The translations under genes and the position numbers were made by a program. Of a stretch of DNA of 7,882 nucleotides, positions 4,544 to 7,882 are shown piece after piece. The notes below the pieces were generated by a model. The model saw nothing but the letters and a program-made list of their open reading frames with translations. It did no database searches and was not told the origin of the DNA. How positions within the stretch are numbered: position 1 is the stretch's first letter; the number at the start of each line of letters is the position of its first letter. This DNA is from BS750m-G57 sp964392945 (GTDB lineage Bacteria; Planctomycetota; Phycisphaerae; SM23-33). The stretch is from positions 1 through 7,882 of the forward strand of contig CAYMSH010000306.1 in assembly GCA_964392945.1 (NCBI GenBank), in the 5' to 3' direction.

Positions 4544-7504
4544 CTAATGCTTTGCCGGCTTCTTGAAATATCCTGACTCGCAGCATGACGCCGCTTTGGC
4601 GCCTGGCATGTCCATTCTTGGACGGTCCTTCAGAAGTTTGTCCACGTGCTCGAACGTCTTGAGCACCGCCTTGTAGTCCGGGTCATCCGTTGTCTTAAAC
4701 ACGTCCTGTCCGCAGACTCCGAGCCCGTCGGCTTTCTTGGCCAACGGAGCCAGCAGAAAATAATTCAGGTGCGGGTTCTCTATCCGTAGGCCGACTTCGC
4801 CCCACTTGCTCCGCGAACTCGGCGGTTGCCAGGGCTTCCGCAGCTTGACGTTCTTTGCAGTGTGGCAGGCTGCACACCGCCTGGCGTAGACAGCGTCCAT
4901 CACGCTCTTGAGTTTCGGCGGCGTGATCTGGCGACATGCGGGCAGTTCGGGATGGGCCGAATCGGCGGTCGGGTAATACGGCACGTTCAGGTCTATCCAC
5001 GCCAGTATCCGCCGCTTGGCGGCCTGGTCCAGTGCGATTCGCGGCTTGCCCTTCTCGTCCGGGTGCCCGCTTAGTATCTGGTCAGCCAGTTTGCTGACCG
5101 GCGAGCCCCACTTCTTCGGCGTCACTTCGAGTATGTTCCACTCGTGGCCGTTGTAACTCGGTATCCAGCTTATGTACGGGCTGCCGGTCCGCCCCTGGTT
5201 CTTGCGGGCCAGCATCTCATACGACATATTGAACAGCTCGGTCCTATCGCCTGACAGGTCCAAGTCCTTGGGGCGTTTCCTGGCGTTGTGGCACTTGATG
5301 CAGTTCTTGTCGAGCACGGGCTGGACTATCGAAGCGTAATTGAACGCAACGGCGCCCCATTCGGGCGCCGCGAGGTCCTGCGGGGCTCGGAGCAGCGCTA
5401 TCGGGCGTTTGTCGCGATTGGGCGGCGTGGCGTAATTGCGGTTTGCGTGGCAGCCGACACAGCTCTGTTTCTCGCCGGGCATAAGGTGCGTGAACGATCG
5501 CATTCGCTGGACGGCGCGGCCTTCGGCGTCGAGGGCCAGGAAGTAGATCGGCTCTTCGGCCGGCACCTTGAAACTGGCCGATCCGTCGGTCTCGACTTTG
5601 GCGTATCCCATGAGCTGCTTCGGCACGTAAGTGGCCCCGCAGGAGACCAGCACTCTCTGGAAATCAAAGTGCGGCCGGTAGATGCCCGGGCTGGAGATCA
5701 GGCTTCGGCGTATCTCCTTGACGACCGCGATCTGCTTGACCTCGCCGCGTTTTACGTGCGGTTCAAGCCCGTTGTAGACATCCTGCATGTAGACGTACGC
5801 CCACTTGCCGGCGGGTTTTGCCGGCAGGTTGCTCGGCGGCGTCGGCGGGCGGCGCCTCTTTCGCAACGGCCGCGGATTGTAGAATCCCAGCCCGTCGGGT
5901 TTCAGCGCGATCGTCTGTTCGGTGCGATCGTAGTCGCGCAGCAGGAGCGTTCCGTCATACGAGACCATGAAGTACTTCTCGTCGATCGGGAAAGGCGTCT
6001 GGTACGGGCCGCGCGGCCCGTTTGAACTGCGGGTCACGCCGCGCAGCCGGATCTCCGGCGTGAGATTCTTGATCGCCTCCTGTGCATTGGACCCGTGATC
6101 GGGATTGATAACGCCTATCGCCCCGCGGCACGAGCCGTTGTGACCGGTAAGCGTGCAGAGAATGTTCTTCGAACCGGGAATGGCCTGCGGCTCGATGAAC
6201 GACGCCGGATCGAGCACGCGATTTCCGAAGTAGCCCTGCAGCATTGTCCCGTCGGGGTTGATCGTCCAGAGGCCCTGGATCGGGATCGCAGGCCGGTCAA
6301 CGTATTCCCATCGCCCGTACACTATCCTCCCGTCATTCATAACCGCCGGCGTGAAATCGTTCAGGTAGTTCGATGATATCTTCTTCTGGTCCGAACCGTC
6401 GGCGTTCATCGTAAACAGTATGCCCACCGGCGTGAAGAAGCAGTACGCCGCCTGGGTCACCCGCGTGGAGAGGAACACGATCCGATCGTCCGGCATCCAC
6501 GATGCGTCGTAATTGTAGTGCTCCCCCTCGGTCAGTTTCTTCAGGCCCGAGCCGTCAACGCCGATCGTGTAAAGCTGGTAGAACTTCGATTCGGGCTTTC
6601 GCCAACTGAACAGGATCGTCTTGCCGTCGTACGACAGATCGGCGCCGAGGATCTGCCCGTCGGCGGTGTCGAGAAGTTTGGTTTTCTTGCCGTTCGTGAC
6701 GTCGTAGATGAACAGCCCCCCGCCGTTCTTCTGACCTTCGCAGTGGTAGGTGTAAACGTGGCTGCAGCGAATGTGGTGCCGCTGAACGACCATCATTTTG
6801 GTGAACCCGAGCTTGCCGGATTTCAGCTTCGCCGCCAGTTCCGCCGACTCTTCTATCTCCGGCACGGTCGCCGCGCCCGGTCCCGTATGCCGCGGCTTGG
6901 AGAACTTGCCCAGCAGCTTATCGGAAGGAGTTGTCGAGTAGACCCGGATCTCCGACGCCCCGGGGTTCGGCCCGCCGTGGGAGCTCTTGAAGAGAATCGT
7001 CAGACTTGCGGCCTTCTGCGGCTTGGCGAGCTTGATTCTCTGCGGCCCGTGGCCGGATACTAATTTACCCTTTGCGACAGACGCCTTGGCGCCATCGAGA
7101 TAGACTTCATAGTCCTTCCAGTTCTCATTCCAGACCCACCCGGTCCGGCCGTAATAAACAATTTCGGCGATAGTAACCGGCTTGTCCCACTCCAGCTTGA
7201 ACGTGACTCCCTTGGGATGGTTATTTCCCTTGGCGACCCACGCCTTGTTAAGATCGTTCTTGCCGCCGGCGGCCGGGATCTTGCCGTCGCAGGCGAACTT
7301 GGCCAGATAAGCGCCGTTGTACGAGGAACTGGCGACAGCTTTGGCCTTGAGAGCGAGATTCTGGGGCGCAGTCTTCGGCGCGGCGACTGACTTAACCGGA
7401 AGAGCCAGCCACGCGATCGCGCCGGCCAGAACGAGTATTGCCGCAAACGCAGTGTATCGTTTGGGGCCGAGAATCTTTGATAGCGTCTGAATTGCATTCT
7501 TCAT
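4544..7504 (-). CDS. HzsA-related multihaem cytochrome c protein with discoidin-like domain and beta-propeller
   Basis: A 986-residue exported protein related to the alpha subunit of hydrazine synthase; its reaction is unknown here. The start at 7504 has AAAGGGA 6 bases upstream and a signal or anchor segment (TAFAAILVLAGAIAWLAL, ~18-35, then VKSVAA); an ATG at 7552 adds 16 residues without a comparable site. Residues ~47-190 form a discoidin (F5/8 type C)-like carbohydrate-binding domain. Residues ~235-540 are TolB/PD40-like propeller repeats (SYDGKTILFSW, LYTIGVDGSG). The HzsA-type middle follows, with PIYFLALD and MRSFTHLMPGE just before haem site one. Three c-type haem sites are visible: CVGCH 682-686, CIKCH 735-739, CAACH 877-881. 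No partner resembling HzsB/HzsC is present, so anammox activity is unlikely; planctomycetes carry many such HzsA-related proteins. A role in extracytoplasmic electron transfer or substrate oxidation is inference. Confidence 0.88.
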   Translation of the reverse strand: MKNAIQTLSKILGPKRYTAFAAILVLAGAIAWLALPVKSVAAPKTAPQNLALKAKAVASSSYNGAYLAKFACDGKIPAAGGKNDLNKAWVAKGNNHPKGVTFKLEWDKPVTIAEIVYYGRTGWVWNENWKDYEVYLDGAKASVAKGKLVSGHGPQRIKLAKPQKAASLTILFKSSHGGPNPGASEIRVYSTTPSDKLLGKFSKPRHTGPGAATVPEIEESAELAAKLKSGKLGFTKMMVVQRHHIRCSHVYTYHCEGQKNGGGLFIYDVTNGKKTKLLDTADGQILGADLSYDGKTILFSWRKPESKFYQLYTIGVDGSGLKKLTEGEHYNYDASWMPDDRIVFLSTRVTQAAYCFFTPVGILFTMNADGSDQKKISSNYLNDFTPAVMNDGRIVYGRWEYVDRPAIPIQGLWTINPDGTMLQGYFGNRVLDPASFIEPQAIPGSKNILCTLTGHNGSCRGAIGVINPDHGSNAQEAIKNLTPEIRLRGVTRSSNGPRGPYQTPFPIDEKYFMVSYDGTLLLRDYDRTEQTIALKPDGLGFYNPRPLRKRRRPPTPPSNLPAKPAGKWAYVYMQDVYNGLEPHVKRGEVKQIAVVKEIRRSLISSPGIYRPHFDFQRVLVSCGATYVPKQLMGYAKVETDGSASFKVPAEEPIYFLALDAEGRAVQRMRSFTHLMPGEKQSCVGCHANRNYATPPNRDKRPIALLRAPQDLAAPEWGAVAFNYASIVQPVLDKNCIKCHNARKRPKDLDLSGDRTELFNMSYEMLARKNQGRTGSPYISWIPSYNGHEWNILEVTPKKWGSPVSKLADQILSGHPDEKGKPRIALDQAAKRRILAWIDLNVPYYPTADSAHPELPACRQITPPKLKSVMDAVYARRCAACHTAKNVKLRKPWQPPSSRSKWGEVGLRIENPHLNYFLLAPLAKKADGLGVCGQDVFKTTDDPDYKAVLKTFEHVDKLLKDRPRMDMPGAKAASCCESGYFKKPAKH

Positions 7505-7510
7505 TTCAAA

Positions 7511-7517
7511 TCCCTTT
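7511..7517 (-). promoter_or_regulatory. Ribosome binding site of the HzsA-related gene
   Basis: Reads AAAGGGA on the minus strand, 6 bases before the ATG at 7504, and decides for that start over the in-frame ATG at 7552. Confidence 0.75.
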
Positions 7518-7543
7518 CTTTCCAGCCGATCGCTCGTCCCTAT

Positions 7544-7572
7544 AGAATACACACTCGACGCCAGTTTACGAA
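7544..7572 (-). promoter_or_regulatory. Weak candidate promoter of the HzsA-related gene
   Basis: On the minus strand, TTCGTA (7567-7572) and TATTCT (7544-7549) are separated by 17 bases, about 40 bases before the start codon. Only 3 of 6 and 4 of 6 bases match the sigma-70 consensus, so this is a guess based on spacing and position. Confidence 0.25.
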
Positions 7573-7631
7573 CACCTTATTCCGCCCCGCCGTTTGCGAA
7601 CGCCAGTGCAAGCGCATTTTCGTTTCGATCG

Positions 7632-7881
7632 CAATCCGACAGCAACGGCTTCTACCACAGAGCCCACAGAGAACGGCAACAGCGCAACGAATGCTACGGC
7701 CACGGCGGTACGGCAAGTCTACGGCGAGGACACAGAGATAGACAACGGCCAACGGAATCGAGTCGTTGCCTACCTCTGTGTCCTCGCCTCTTGTCCCAAG
7801 CCTTCGGTCGTGGCCGTAGCAATTCTTGCGCCGTGGCCGTTGTCTGTGGGCTCTGTGGTTAAAGCCGTTGCTGTCGGATTG
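7632..7881. repeat. Large imperfect inverted repeat with CACAGAG motifs (MITE-like or intergenic palindrome)
   Basis: The gene-free right end (7553-7882) is mostly one palindrome. The left arm 7632-7747 is complementary to the right arm 7764-7881, with a 16-base loop between them. The outermost 20 bases (7632-7651 with 7862-7881) pair perfectly. From 7632 to 7704 the pairing with 7809-7881 has five mismatches and two single-base bulges. The arms differ at about 7705-7722, then GGCGAGGACACAGAG (7723-7737) pairs perfectly with 7774-7788. Both arms carry CCACAGAGCCCACAGA and ACGGCCAC-type units. Similar CACAGAG repeats are, from memory, common between genes of environmental bacteria. No transposase or target duplication can be seen, as the right end coincides with the window edge. 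It lies ~130 bases before the HzsA-related start and would fold as a long hairpin if transcribed. Confidence 0.9.
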
Positions 7882-7882
7882 G

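Noticed and set aside
3963..4586. Minus-strand frame opposite the ATPase gene
   Set aside because: It is antisense to conserved DUF4143 coding sequence and shows no recognisable domain.
5288..6025. Plus-strand frame of 245 codons opposite the HzsA-related gene
   Set aside because: It lies entirely opposite conserved coding sequence with haem motifs; a shadow frame.
4544..7504. Calling the gene hzsA of an anammox bacterium
   Set aside because: Three CXXCH motifs and the discoidin-like domain fit the wider HzsA-related family, and no hzsB or hzsC is present; the symbol would over-claim.
7632..7882. CRISPR array or tandem repeat at the right end
   Set aside because: The repetition is one inverted pair with a single 16-base loop, not regularly spaced direct repeats with spacers.

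Overview
The window looks like a piece of a Planctomycetota genome, probably of the Phycisphaerae or Sedimentisphaerae type. This is inferred from gene content: a Tat-exported Gfo/Idh/MocA oxidoreductase, a secreted BNR-repeat sialidase and a large HzsA-related cytochrome c protein with a discoidin-like front end. That mix is typical of planctomycetes that degrade glycans. No RNA gene or taxonomic marker is present, so the assignment is tentative.

Layout. Positions 3-1193 (+) hold the 3' part of a Gfo/Idh/MocA oxidoreductase whose first residues lie before the window. The 235-bp gap after it is not empty. It carries, on the minus strand, the last ~43 codons of a PIN-domain (VapC-type) toxin (1217-1348), cut off at a GC-rich palindromic segment (about 1345-1395) that looks like an interspersed repeat. 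A secreted sialidase follows at 1429-3021 (+), with five Asp boxes and a full set of catalytic residues. Thirteen bases after it begins a broken dnaJ: 41 codons that read as a perfect J-domain start and then diverge at the His of the HPD motif (3035-3160). An AT-richer intergenic stretch follows with two copies of ATGCA-N7-TGCAT exactly 60 bp apart, the second over a TATAAT box. It leads into an AAA ATPase/DUF4143 gene (3291-4502, +). Convergent to it is the 986-residue HzsA-related triple-CXXCH protein (4544-7504, -). Upstream of that gene, at the right edge, lies a roughly 250-bp imperfect inverted repeat (7632-7881) built from CACAGAG-type sequence.

How it fits together. The oxidoreductase, the sialidase and the cytochrome protein are all predicted to be exported and fit a lifestyle of breaking down complex extracellular glycans, with an extracytoplasmic haem protein of unknown substrate. 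The AAA/DUF4143 gene appears to be a separately acquired module with its own promoter. The two gene remnants next to foreign-looking or repetitive DNA (PIN toxin, J domain), plus the edge inverted repeat, mark the window as a rearrangement-prone region. I do not see a clearly new multi-gene system. The points most worth checking are the twin operator-like dyads before the ATPase, the two breakpoints, the long palindrome, and the HzsA-related protein without the rest of a hydrazine synthase.
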